Origin: Verrucomicrobiota bacterium
GTDB lineage: Bacteria; Verrucomicrobiota; Verrucomicrobiia; Limisphaerales; JADJPG01
Direction of reading: 5' to 3'
Length of the DNA: 56,858 bases
Assembly: GCA_016713365.1 (NCBI GenBank)
Contig: JADJPG010000056.1
Coordinates: 1-56,858 of the forward strand
This document shows positions 28,606 through 37,206 of the stretch, piece by piece. Every line of letters begins with the position of its first letter. The first letter of the stretch is position 1. Made by a program: the position numbers and the translations under genes. The notes below the pieces were generated by a model. It did not search any database. It saw nothing but the letters and a program-made list of their open reading frames with translations, and had not been told where the DNA came from.

Positions 28606-30433
28606 TTAGTGCTTGGGAGCTTTGTCAGGCAGAGACTGCATCGTGAAGTCCGACGGATGTCCGGGAACGCTGTACTCGTATGGCCCGCGATAAATGGCAA
28701 TCGGCTTGTCGAAGTTGCCGTGCGGCGGCGGAGTCGGAGTATCCCATTCCAAGGTCGTCGCGTCCCAAGGATTGTCGTTGGTGACCTTCTTGCCCTTCCG
28801 AATGCTCCAGAAGAAATTGATGATGAACGGAATCTGGGCGAGGCCAAGGAACCACGCGCCGCGAAACCCAGCGATTCAGGTCGATAATCTCGGGCGCAAG
28901 TCCCACTTGATCCGCAGCCGCCGCGTAGGTCGCGCCGCCGTTATACATACGGCGAATCATGCCGTGCATACCTTGCAGGAACATGGGCTGGAAGACGGCG
29001 TTCATGAAGAGAAGCGAGAGCCAGAAGTGAACCTTGCCCCAGAATTCGTTCATGAAGCGACCGGTGATCTTCGGATACCAGTGATAAATGCCCGCGAACA
29101 GGCCGAAGATGGTTCCCGGCGCCACAACGTAATGGAAATGCGCAATGACGTAGTAGGTGTCGTGAAGGTGGAGATCCGAGAAATTGAAGCCCAGCGGAAG
29201 CCCAGTAAGACCGCCGATGCCGAACATCGGCAGGAAGGCGAGCGCGAACAGCATCTGCGTGTTGAAGCGGATGGAACCGCCCCACAACGAAATGAACAGG
29301 CACGTCAGAATGATGACCGACGGAATCGAGATGATCATCGTCGTCGTCTGGAAGAACGTGCTGATCTTCGTGCCCATGCCCGTCAGATACATGTGGTGCG
29401 CCCACACGATGAAGGAGATGAAACCGACCGCGAACACGGAGTAGACGAGGGATTTGTAGCCCCAGAGCGGCTTGCGGGTGTTGTTGGCGATGACTTCGGA
29501 GATGATACCCATCGCCGGGAGAATGAGAACGTAAACTTCCGGGTGGGCCAGAAACCAGAACAGATGCTGCCACAACAGGGGGCTGCCCCCGCCGCTAACC
29601 GCCACCGGCTCGCCGCCACCCCATCAGTCCGGTCGGCAGGAAGAAACTGTGCCAAACAGGTTGTCCACCAGCTGCATCACGCCCGCGGCCTCCAGCGGAG
29701 GAAAGGCGAGCAGAAGGATGAACGCCGTGATGAACTGGGCCCAGCAGAAGAACGGCATGCGCATCCAAGTCATACCGGGAGCGCGAAGCTGGATGATCGT
29801 GGCAATGAAGTTCACGGCGCCGAGGAGCGACGAGGTAATCAACAGCACCATGCCGATCAACCAGAAGGTCTGACCGTTGAACATGATGCCTCGCTCCGCC
29901 AGCGTGGCCAGCGGCGAATAGGAGGTCCAACCAGATTTCGCAGCACCACCAGGAATGAAGAAGCTGGCAAACATCACCACACCACCAAGGAAGAAGCACT
30001 GGAAGCTCGCCATGTTGATGCGAGGGAACGCCATGTCCGGCGCGCCGATTTGGAGCGGGACGACGTAGTTGCCGAACGCAGCAAACGCCAGCGGAACGAT
30101 CGCAAGGAAGACCATGATCGTTCCGTGCATCGCACCGAAAGCATTGTAGAGGTCCGGACCCATCCCCCCCTTGGGCAGCGCGTCCGGCCCGAAGACTTTC
30201 TGCAGCATCGCGCCGATCACCGGAATCGGCTGGTCCGGGTACGCAATCGACCAGCGCATCATCATCATCAGGCAGAAACCAAGGAGCATGAAGATGAGCG
30301 ACATCACGCCATACTGGATGCCAATGACCTTGTGATCGGTGGAGAAGATGTATTTCTGCCAGAAGTTCAACTCGTGATGATGCGAATCCGAGTGGACATC
30401 GTGCTGGTGGCCAGCGTGTGTTGTTGCGCCCAT
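28606..30433 (-). CDS. coxA: Cytochrome c oxidase subunit I (frame disrupted by three small indels)
   Basis: The catalytic subunit with haem a and the haem a3-CuB centre. Corrected length is about 608-609 residues. Visible ligands: His in AFGAMHGTIMVF (low-spin haem), HPEVYVLILP (CuB His and the cross-linked Tyr), AHHMYLTGMG (two His), and the HLHDTYYVIAHFHYV segment (haem a3 and haem a). Three frame changes occur: near 29648-29652 (one base lost before FFLPTGLM), at a CCCC run 29619-29622 (one base extra; correction gives MGGGEPVAVSGGGSPLLWQ), and near 28859-28864 (CGCG run, after which GAWFLGLAQIPF resumes and runs to the TAA at 28606-28608). All conserved elements are present, so the gene is likely intact in the organism. 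An N-terminal His-rich region precedes helix I. Confidence 0.88.
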
Positions 30434-30576
30434 GTCTCTAGCTTTGGTTAGTCAATTGGTCAAAATGCCGCAGGTGAACGATTCAAGAGTCACTGCCTAA
30501 AAATTTTGCGAAACGTATCTGTCGTATGATCAAGGTGTCAACGGAAGAATCCGGAACCCCGATCAATTTCCAAGAG

Positions 30577-31481
30577 TTAATACTTCAGTTTATCAAAAAC
30601 CATCAACCCCAACATCAAGGGAAGGTAAATGATCGAGAGGAAGAACAGCTGCCGCGCGCGAGGCCGGGTCAATTCTCGCGAGAACTGCACCGCATAAAAC
30701 ACAAACGCAACGCCGAGCAGCAACGCGCCGACGAGATAAATCGTACCGGTAATTCTGAACAAAAACGGCAGCAGGCTGACGGTCAAAAGGCCGAGCGTAT
30801 GACTGACCGCCTGACGTCCGGTGCGCGAGCCATCCGAATCCACCGATGGCAACATCACGAATCCGGCTTTCTCATATTCGTCGCGATACAGCCAGGCAAT
30901 CGCGAGGAAATGAGGAATCTGCCAGAAGAACAAAATAGCAAACAGTGACCAACCTTCCCCAGTGAGTTCACCGCGAGATGCCACCCAACCCATCAACGGC
31001 GGAAGTGCTCCCGGGATGGCACCCACTGCCGTGTTTAACCAAGTAATCCGTTTCAGCGGCGTGTAGATGAATACGTAACTCCCAGCGTCGCTGCTCCGAG
31101 CAAGCTGGTCAGGAGATTCACCGCGAAAGCGAGATAAACCAAACCAGCAATAGAGGCTAGGCCCCCAAGGATCAAAACCGTGTCTGGCTGCATGCGACCG
31201 GACGGCAACGGACGATCGGCAGTTCGTTGCATGAGGGCGTCATGTTCACGTTCCCAAAGCTGGTTCAAGGCTGCGGCACCACAGGCCAGCAAGGCCGTAC
31301 CTGCCAGCGCATGGAACATCAGCCAATAATCCAGCGGTCCACGGCTGCCTAGGTAGAAACCAACCAAGGTGGTCAGCAGAACAAGAAAGGTCAGTCGCGC
31401 CTTGACCAGATCACAGACGACCGCAAAGAGCGTTTTGTCCGAAGTCGCGGTTTCGGCGATGGATGGTGAAGAGACTTTCAT
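30577..31481 (-). CDS. ctaB: Protoheme IX farnesyltransferase (haem O synthase), frameshifted
   Basis: Attaches a farnesyl group to protohaem to make haem O, the precursor of haem A. Corrected length is 301 residues with about nine helices. Prenyltransferase motifs are seen: NQLWEREHDALMQRTADRPLP (first Asp-rich NxxxDxxxD-like region) and the second region WLYRDEYEKAGFVMLP. The start ATG 31481 overlaps the ctaA stop (ATGA). The frame breaks at a CCC run at 31081-31083 (one base lost): before it ...AATLG, after it SYVFIYTPLKRITWLNT. The apparent single open frame joining ctaA and ctaB is an artefact of this and the ctaA indel. Confidence 0.88.
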
Positions 31482-32534
31482 GCCGGAACGCGATCTGCAG
31501 ATCGAGTGGAAGCGGCCGGGGCCGCCATGGAAACTTTCCCAGCGACCGCGACACGCACACAACGGAGCGCCAGAATCGAGATGACCACGCCGGTGACCAA
31601 GCTTAATCGCCCCCAGTGCGACATGCGCGGTCGCGATATCCGCCGCCTTGTTGGTCCAGATCGTCAAGGCACCGAGAGTCGCCTGCATGACGATCAATAC
31701 CAGCCAGAAAGCAGCCCCTTTGCTTAGAACCGTTCCCGGAAAGCGACGACGGGCAAGTCCCGCCACCCACGCCACGGCGAGCAGTATTGCCAGCGCCATG
31801 ATGCGATGCGTCATTTGAAGGCCGATTTGGAAAGCAGTAATTGGATTGGCTGCGGTCGTTTCACCACGGGATTGGTTGTAACGAGCAACCGAATCAGCAT
31901 CCATCGCCGGCCAGAGTTCGCCATAGGCAGCCGGGAAATCCGGGATGGCCAGGCCGGCATGCTGATGACGCATGGCGGCGCCGATGACGAGTTGAAGAAG
32001 AATCATGCCGGTAACGAGGGCGAATACATATCGAATCGCTCCACTCCCGTAAACAGTCATCTTCTGCACCGAGACCTTCAGCCACCAGCGTGACGTGAAC
32101 AGTGAGATCGCACAGAGAAGAGCGAAGAAAATTTGCGCCAACGTCGCGTGAAACACACCGAGAACATCCTTCATCTGCGTGACCCGCAACCCACCCAGCA
32201 CGCCCTGCAGAATCACCGCGACCAACGCAATGTAGCCCAGACGGCGCAGCCAGCGGCGCTCTTCGCGAAGTCCGAGCCACACCGTGAGGATCACCGTGAG
32301 AAAGCCCACTCCGGATGCTACGAGCCGGTGACTATGCTCATAGAATATCCCTCCCACCCAGCGTGACACCGGGAAGAAGAACATGTTGTAGCCATACGTT
32401 GTCGGCCAGTCCGGCACGGCCATGCCCACGCCATGACTTGTTACCAACCCGCCCACCCAAATCAAAAACAACGTGGAAGCCGCGGTCAGCAGAGCGAACC
32501 GGTGCAACCAAGGATTGTCTTGTGAGCGTGTCAT
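31478..32534 (-). CDS. ctaA: Haem A synthase (frameshifted near the C terminus)
   Basis: Oxidises haem O to haem A. Predicted 351-352 residues with eight helices and the four ligand histidines: EHSHRLVASGVGFL, LGVFHATLAQIFF, MTHRIMALAI and TAHVALGAI. The substrate-pocket WPTTYGYNMFFFPVSRW motif is present. Near 31597-31603 the frame must shift (+1 or -2) after AIKL; the other frame reads VTGVVISILALRC... to a TGA at 31478-31480 that overlaps the ctaB start. It lies directly upstream of ctaB and coxA, the classical order for haem-copper oxidase loading. Confidence 0.88.
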
Positions 32535-32562
32535 TTAACGAAACTAACTTTTGCCATCAAAT

Positions 32563-32604
32563 GGCAATGCCGCCGCAACCATAGCGAGTCGCAGCGGCAT
32601 TGCC
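32563..32604 (-). terminator. Hairpin between the cupredoxin gene and ctaA
   Basis: GGCAATGCCGC (32563-32573) is a perfect complement of GCGGCATTGCC (32594-32604), giving an 11-bp stem. It starts 25 bp after the cupredoxin stop. The T tract on the - strand is weak (ATTTGATGG), so it may attenuate rather than end transcription into ctaA. Confidence 0.65.
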
Positions 32605-32628
32605 GCATTTAGATTCAGCTCTCGAGCA

Positions 32629-33321
32629 TCACGGAATCTCGACCGTGAAGTCCTGCTTGGCAGCACCCTTCACTTCAACACTCTGGGTCAAGCCCGGATT
32701 CGCACCGTGCGTCTTCAGGTGATACGCCACGACGGTGTACTTGCCATCCGGGACGCCGGTAATCTTGAAGTTGCCGTCCTTGTCCGTCACCGCGAAGTAC
32801 GGATGCTCCACGACACCCACGTAGGCGAACATCCACGGATGCACGTCGCACTTGAAGCGCATCAGGATCTCCTGGTTCGGGAAGGAGAACTCATTGACCT
32901 GGCCTTTGAGAGCCTGGCCGATGTTCTTTTCCGGGTTACCAGCCACCTTGGGAGTGTTATGCACGTTGTGCAGGGTCGCGTCAGAGTTCTTCACTTTGAA
33001 CTTCTGCCCAGTCGTAACACCCATCACATACGGCTCATACATACAGCCGACTTGGTCCAGCAGCGGGCCTTCACCCGTCGCAGGAGCGGCTTTGGCGTCC
33101 TTCAGGTAGACGAACACGTTGGCCAGTCCACCGTCCTTGGAGGTCACGTAGTGCCGGGTCGAGACCTTGTTCGGATTCAGCGGTCCGCAAGTCGGACCGA
33201 GGTCAATCGGAATCTCCGCCTTGGGCGTGCCCTTGAGCGAAACCTTGCCGGTGATTTCACCAGCGTTACCGATCTGGAACGCAGCTGCGAACAACGCAAC
33301 CGTCGGGAGATAATATTTCAT
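32629..33321 (-). CDS. Secreted cupredoxin/carboxypeptidase-regulatory-like protein at the head of the oxidase region
   Basis: A 230-residue exported protein (signal peptide to about residue 20, ...IGNAGEITG). The core has the features of a cupredoxin fold: KNSDATLHNVHN and MRFKCDVHPWMFAYVGV, whose His, Cys, His and Met resemble type-1 copper ligands. It ends with an Ig-like carboxypeptidase-regulatory region (DGNFKITGVPDGKYTVVAYH). It could be a periplasmic electron carrier to the oxidase or a copper carrier; this is inference from location and ligands. A CRP-like palindrome sits 72 bp upstream. Confidence 0.8.
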   Translation of the reverse strand: MKYYLPTVALFAAAFQIGNAGEITGKVSLKGTPKAEIPIDLGPTCGPLNPNKVSTRHYVTSKDGGLANVFVYLKDAKAAPATGEGPLLDQVGCMYEPYVMGVTTGQKFKVKNSDATLHNVHNTPKVAGNPEKNIGQALKGQVNEFSFPNQEILMRFKCDVHPWMFAYVGVVEHPYFAVTDKDGNFKITGVPDGKYTVVAYHLKTHGANPGLTQSVEVKGAAKQDFTVEIP

Positions 33322-33392
33322 AGGCTAGTCAACTGTTCTTTTTTTTAGTGCGCGCGCAGGCTAGCCGCATCCACGGCAGCCGGCAAGGGAGA

Positions 33393-33408
33393 TGTGAAAC
33401 ATTTCACA
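33393..33408. promoter_or_regulatory. CRP/FNR-family-like palindrome TGTGA-N6-TCACA
   Basis: The sequence TGTGAAACATTTCACA has both half-sites of the CRP consensus with perfect 7-base arms and a 2-base centre. It lies in the 116-bp gap between divergently transcribed genes (cupredoxin start 33321, DUF1549 start about 33438), so it could control either. No CRP gene is seen in the window. Chance cannot be excluded for a single site. Confidence 0.45.
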
Positions 33409-33437
33409 ATCTCTTCAGCGTTGGACGATGCCAGCTA

Positions 33438-35795
33438 ATGACTATTCAGCGAGCGCTCCCCGGAACCTCCCGCAAACTCCTCTCACCGGGCGATTTTCCG
33501 CTTGAATACCGACACGCGGGCCTTCAAATTCCTCGTGCCCATCCTCCGAACATTTTCGCTTTGCGCTCGCCTCGGCACTTGACTGGATGGGCCGCTTCGA
33601 CCACCCACGCGGGAGAAAGTCTGAATCCACCTGCTCGCTCTGAAACTCCCGTCTCATTCCGTAATGAGGTCATGGCCGTTCTCTCGAAAGCCGGCTGCAA
33701 TGCCGGTCCCTGCCACGGCAACCAAAACGGCAAGGCGAGCTTCAAACTCTCGCTCCGCAGTGAAGATCCCGAATATGACCTCAATGCTCTGACCCGCGAC
33801 ATGTTCGCCCGGCGTGTCAATCCGAAGGACCCGGAACAAAGCCTCCTGCTGCTCAAGGCCACCACGCAACTCGCGCACGAAGGCGGCCTCCGATTTCGCA
33901 AAGACTCGCCGGAATACGAAATCCTCCGTCGCTGGATTGGAGATGGGGCAACCGACGACGTCGCCACCGCGCCCAAGCTGACGCGTCTCGAAGTTTCCCC
34001 TACGGAACGAATCATCATCGAACCCGCCAATGAAGTTCAATTGAGCGCCCGCGCTCATTTCTCTGACGGCTCAAAGCGCGACGTCACCTCGCTGGCCGTC
34101 TACGAACCCGCCAGCACGTCGGTGAAAGTCAGCCACGACGGGCTGGTTTCGCGCGACGCACCCGTTGAAACCACCATTCTCGTTCGCTTCCTCGACCAGC
34201 AAGTTCCCGTGCGACTCGCCTTCATTCCTGCGCGACCCGACTTCGCGTGGCGCAAGACTCCCGCCCACAATTTCGTCGACGACCACGTCTTCCAGAAGCT
34301 CCAGACGCTTCGCATGAACGCCTCGGAACTCTGCACCGACAGTGAGTTCATCCGGCGCGCATCGCTCGACCTCATCGGTTTGCTTCCCACCTCCGACGAA
34401 GCCCGTGCGTTCGTGAGCGACAAGCGCAAAGACAAACGCGCGAAGCTTGTCGACGCATTGCTGGAACGTCCGGAGTTCGCCGAGTTTTGGGCGCTGAAAT
34501 TCTCCGACGTCCTGCGCAACGAAGAGAAGGTGCTCGATCGAAAAGGCGTGCAGGCTTACTACCACTGGATTCGCCGCAGCCTCGCGGAAAACAAACCTCA
34601 CGACCAATTCGTCCGCGAACTCGTCTCTGCCCGCGGCAGCACGTACGTCAATCCCGCCGCGAACTTCCATCGCGCCAATCGCGACGCCGTCACCCGCGCC
34701 GAAGCCACCGCTCAGCTTTTTCTCGGCACCCGGCTCCAGTGCGCCAAATGCCACAACCATCCCTTCGATCGCTGGACCCAGAACGATTACTACGACTGGG
34801 CGAATGTCTTCGCGCGCATCGACTACAAGGTTCTCGAAAACAATCGCAACGACGGCCTCGACAAGCACGAGTTCATCGGCGAGCAAATCGTTTACCTCGC
34901 GCGCTCCGGCGACATCAACAACCCGCGCACTGGCAAGCCCGCCCAGTCCCGCTTCCTCGGCGACCATTCGAAATCAGAAGCGCGAAATACAGACTCCGAT
35001 CCGCTCGACGCCCTCGCGACCTGGCTCACCTCGCATCCGAACTTCTCCCGCTCACAAGTGAACTGGGTGTGGTTCCAACTCATGGGCCGCGGCATCGTCG
35101 ACCCCATCGACGACTTCCGTCCCACCAATCCGCCTAGCCACCCTGCCCTGCTCGACCAACTCGCCACCGACTTCGTCAAGCACCGCTTCGATTTGCGTCA
35201 CCTCATCCGCCGCATCGCGACCTCGCGCACATATCAACTGTCTTCCAATCCCACCGCTGACAACGCTGACGACGCGCTCAACTTCTCCCACGTGTTACCG
35301 CGACGCCTCTCCGCCGAGCAACTCCTCGACACTCAGCACCAGGCGCTCGGGGTCTCGGCCAAGTTCAGTGGCTACCCAACCGGTCTTCGCGCCGCGCAAC
35401 TTCCCGGCGGTTCACCCGTGCGACGCAACGAAGTGAAGATGGGCGGCTCCGAGAAGTTCCTCGCCATGTTCGGCAAACCCTCGCGCCTGCTTGCCTGCGA
35501 ATGCGAACGCTCCAGCGAAACCACGCTCGGCCAGACGTTCCAGCTCATCAGCAGTCCGCAGATCAACTCCATCCTCACTCAGAAGGACAATCGCCTCGGC
35601 CAACTCCTCGCGCGCAAACTGTCCACTGCCGAACTCGTCAACGAACTCTATTGGTCCCTGCTCACGCGACCGCCGACCGAGTCCGAGTCTCGCGAAGCCA
35701 CGAAACTTCTCGCCGCCTCGACCGATCCACGTGCCACACTCGAAGACATCGCCTGGGCTCTCCTGAACGCGAAGGAATTCGTCCTGCGAAAATAG
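33438..35795 (+). CDS. DUF1549/DUF1553 (PSCyt2/PSD1) domain protein
   Basis: A large protein of about 785 residues expanded in Planctomycetes and Verrucomicrobiota. It begins with a haem-like GCNAGPCHG motif, then an Ig-like (Big_2) domain (LEVSPTERIIIEPANEVQLSA), then DUF1549 with CAKCHNHPFDRW, and DUF1553 at the C terminus (RRLSAEQLLDTQHQALGV; CERSSETTLGQTFQLISS). The start is uncertain: the frame-consistent ATG 33438 gives no signal peptide, while a hydrophobic segment (LNTDTRAFKFLVPIL, from a TTG at 33502) lies in the next frame, so an N-terminal indel is possible. It forms a tight pair with the DUF1501 gene 7 bp downstream, a conserved arrangement. Function is unknown; periplasmic redox or sulfated-polysaccharide catabolism has been suggested for the families. 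Confidence 0.87.
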   Translation: MTIQRALPGTSRKLLSPGDFPLEYRHAGLQIPRAHPPNIFALRSPRHLTGWAASTTHAGESLNPPARSETPVSFRNEVMAVLSKAGCNAGPCHGNQNGKASFKLSLRSEDPEYDLNALTRDMFARRVNPKDPEQSLLLLKATTQLAHEGGLRFRKDSPEYEILRRWIGDGATDDVATAPKLTRLEVSPTERIIIEPANEVQLSARAHFSDGSKRDVTSLAVYEPASTSVKVSHDGLVSRDAPVETTILVRFLDQQVPVRLAFIPARPDFAWRKTPAHNFVDDHVFQKLQTLRMNASELCTDSEFIRRASLDLIGLLPTSDEARAFVSDKRKDKRAKLVDALLERPEFAEFWALKFSDVLRNEEKVLDRKGVQAYYHWIRRSLAENKPHDQFVRELVSARGSTYVNPAANFHRANRDAVTRAEATAQLFLGTRLQCAKCHNHPFDRWTQNDYYDWANVFARIDYKVLENNRNDGLDKHEFIGEQIVYLARSGDINNPRTGKPAQSRFLGDHSKSEARNTDSDPLDALATWLTSHPNFSRSQVNWVWFQLMGRGIVDPIDDFRPTNPPSHPALLDQLATDFVKHRFDLRHLIRRIATSRTYQLSSNPTADNADDALNFSHVLPRRLSAEQLLDTQHQALGVSAKFSGYPTGLRAAQLPGGSPVRRNEVKMGGSEKFLAMFGKPSRLLACECERSSETTLGQTFQLISSPQINSILTQKDNRLGQLLARKLSTAELVNELYWSLLTRPPTESESREATKLLAASTDPRATLEDIAWALLNAKEFVLRK

Positions 35796-35802
35796 AACCG
35801 TC

Positions 35803-37206
35803 ATGTCACGACACATAACCAGCTTCGCCTGTCCCGGCTTCCACGCGACGCCCCTCTCGCGCCGCCAGATGATCAAGGTCGGCAGCCTGGGCTTGCTCGG
35901 GCTGACGCTGCCCAAACTGCTACAAGCCGAAGCGATCAAGAAAAGTCCAAAGGCTAAAGCCAAGTCCGTCATCTTCCTCTTCCAATGGGGTGGACCGAGT
36001 CACATCGACATGTTCGACATGAAGCCGAACGCGCCCGAGCAGATCCGCGGGCCGCACAAGCCCATCTCGTCGAACGCGGACGGCATCCAGGTCAGCGAAC
36101 GGCTCCCGCGTGTATCGAAGATCATGAACAAGGTCACGCTGGTGCGTTCCATTCATCACACGATGAAGAACCACAACTCGGCGGGCTATTACGCGCTGAG
36201 CGGACACGAACCGCCATCGGATGATCAACGCCTGCGCGATTCCATCTCGCTCTTTCCCGCCTACGGGTCCGTCGTGGACAAACTCGCGCCCGGTCCCGCC
36301 GACGTGCCGACGTTCATCTCTTACCCGCATGTCATTTCGGATGGCTCGATTACTCCCGGCCAACACGCAAGTTTCCTCGGCAAGACCCACGACCCGCTGT
36401 TCATCCCGCAGGACCCGAACGCGAAAGACTTCGCGATGCCCGAGCTGAGCCTACCGGCGAATCTTTCCTACGAACGCGTCACCGCGCGACGCGAGCTTCA
36501 GAAGATTGTCGATGCCCAGGCGCGCATGACGGATTACTCCGCCGCCGCGAAGGGACTGGACTCCTATTACGAACGCGCGCTGGCCATGCTGCATTCGCCG
36601 AAGCTGCGCGATGCCTTCAATCTCTCCGCCGAGCCGGAAGTGATGCGCGAAGCCTACGGTCGCACGACCTACGGCCAAGGTTGCCTGCTCGCGCGACGAC
36701 TCGTCGAAGCGGGCACAAAGTTCACCACCGTTTATTTCTCGGATAACATCGGCGGTCAGAGCACGGAGTCCGGCGGCTGGGATACCCATGGGTTCAACAA
36801 CACACGGATGTATCCCATCGTGGAAAAGTATCACCTGCCGATCACCGAACAGACGTTGCCGACGCTGCTCAACGATCTCGAAACGCGCGGCCTGCTCGAC
36901 ACCACGCTCGTCGTCTGGATGGGTGAATTCGGTCGCACACCACGCATCAATGAGAACGCGAGCCGCGATCACTGGCCGCAATGTTACACCGCGCTCTTCG
37001 CGGGCGGCGGCGTGAAGCGCGGTTACGTCTACGGTGCGTCCGACAAAAACGGCGCGTATCCCGCCGAGAACCCCGTACGTCCGGACGACATCGCCGCGAC
37101 GATTTACCATCTGCTCGGCATCGATCCGCACACCGAGGTGTACGATACCGCCAAACGCCCGCTCGCCATCACCAATGGCAAGCCAATCATGGACATCATC
37201 GCGTGA
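35803..37206 (+). CDS. DUF1501 domain protein (sulfatase-like fold)
   Basis: A 467-residue protein with a Tat-like N terminus (SRRQMIKVGSLGLLGLTLPKLL at about 20-42). DUF1501 hallmarks follow: FLFQWGGPSHIDMFDMKP, VRSIHHTMKNHNSAGYYALSG, GGWDTHGFN, WMGEFGRTPRIN and GRDHW-like (SRDHWPQCYT) residues, which form an alkaline-phosphatase/sulfatase-like metal site. The gene is paired with DUF1549/DUF1553 upstream and overlaps the downstream gene by GTGA. The biological role of such pairs is unsettled. Confidence 0.92.
   Translation: MSRHITSFACPGFHATPLSRRQMIKVGSLGLLGLTLPKLLQAEAIKKSPKAKAKSVIFLFQWGGPSHIDMFDMKPNAPEQIRGPHKPISSNADGIQVSERLPRVSKIMNKVTLVRSIHHTMKNHNSAGYYALSGHEPPSDDQRLRDSISLFPAYGSVVDKLAPGPADVPTFISYPHVISDGSITPGQHASFLGKTHDPLFIPQDPNAKDFAMPELSLPANLSYERVTARRELQKIVDAQARMTDYSAAAKGLDSYYERALAMLHSPKLRDAFNLSAEPEVMREAYGRTTYGQGCLLARRLVEAGTKFTTVYFSDNIGGQSTESGGWDTHGFNNTRMYPIVEKYHLPITEQTLPTLLNDLETRGLLDTTLVVWMGEFGRTPRINENASRDHWPQCYTALFAGGGVKRGYVYGASDKNGAYPAENPVRPDDIAATIYHLLGIDPHTEVYDTAKRPLAITNGKPIMDIIA

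Noticed and set aside
28694..30451. 585-residue open frame antisense to coxA
   Set aside because: Shadow of coxA; His/Arg/Glu composition reflects the complement of hydrophobic codons.
31053..32534. Single 493-residue ctaA-ctaB fusion protein
   Set aside because: The fusion exists only because of an indel near 31600. The other frame gives a normal CtaA end with a TGA overlapping the ctaB ATG, the usual two-gene arrangement.
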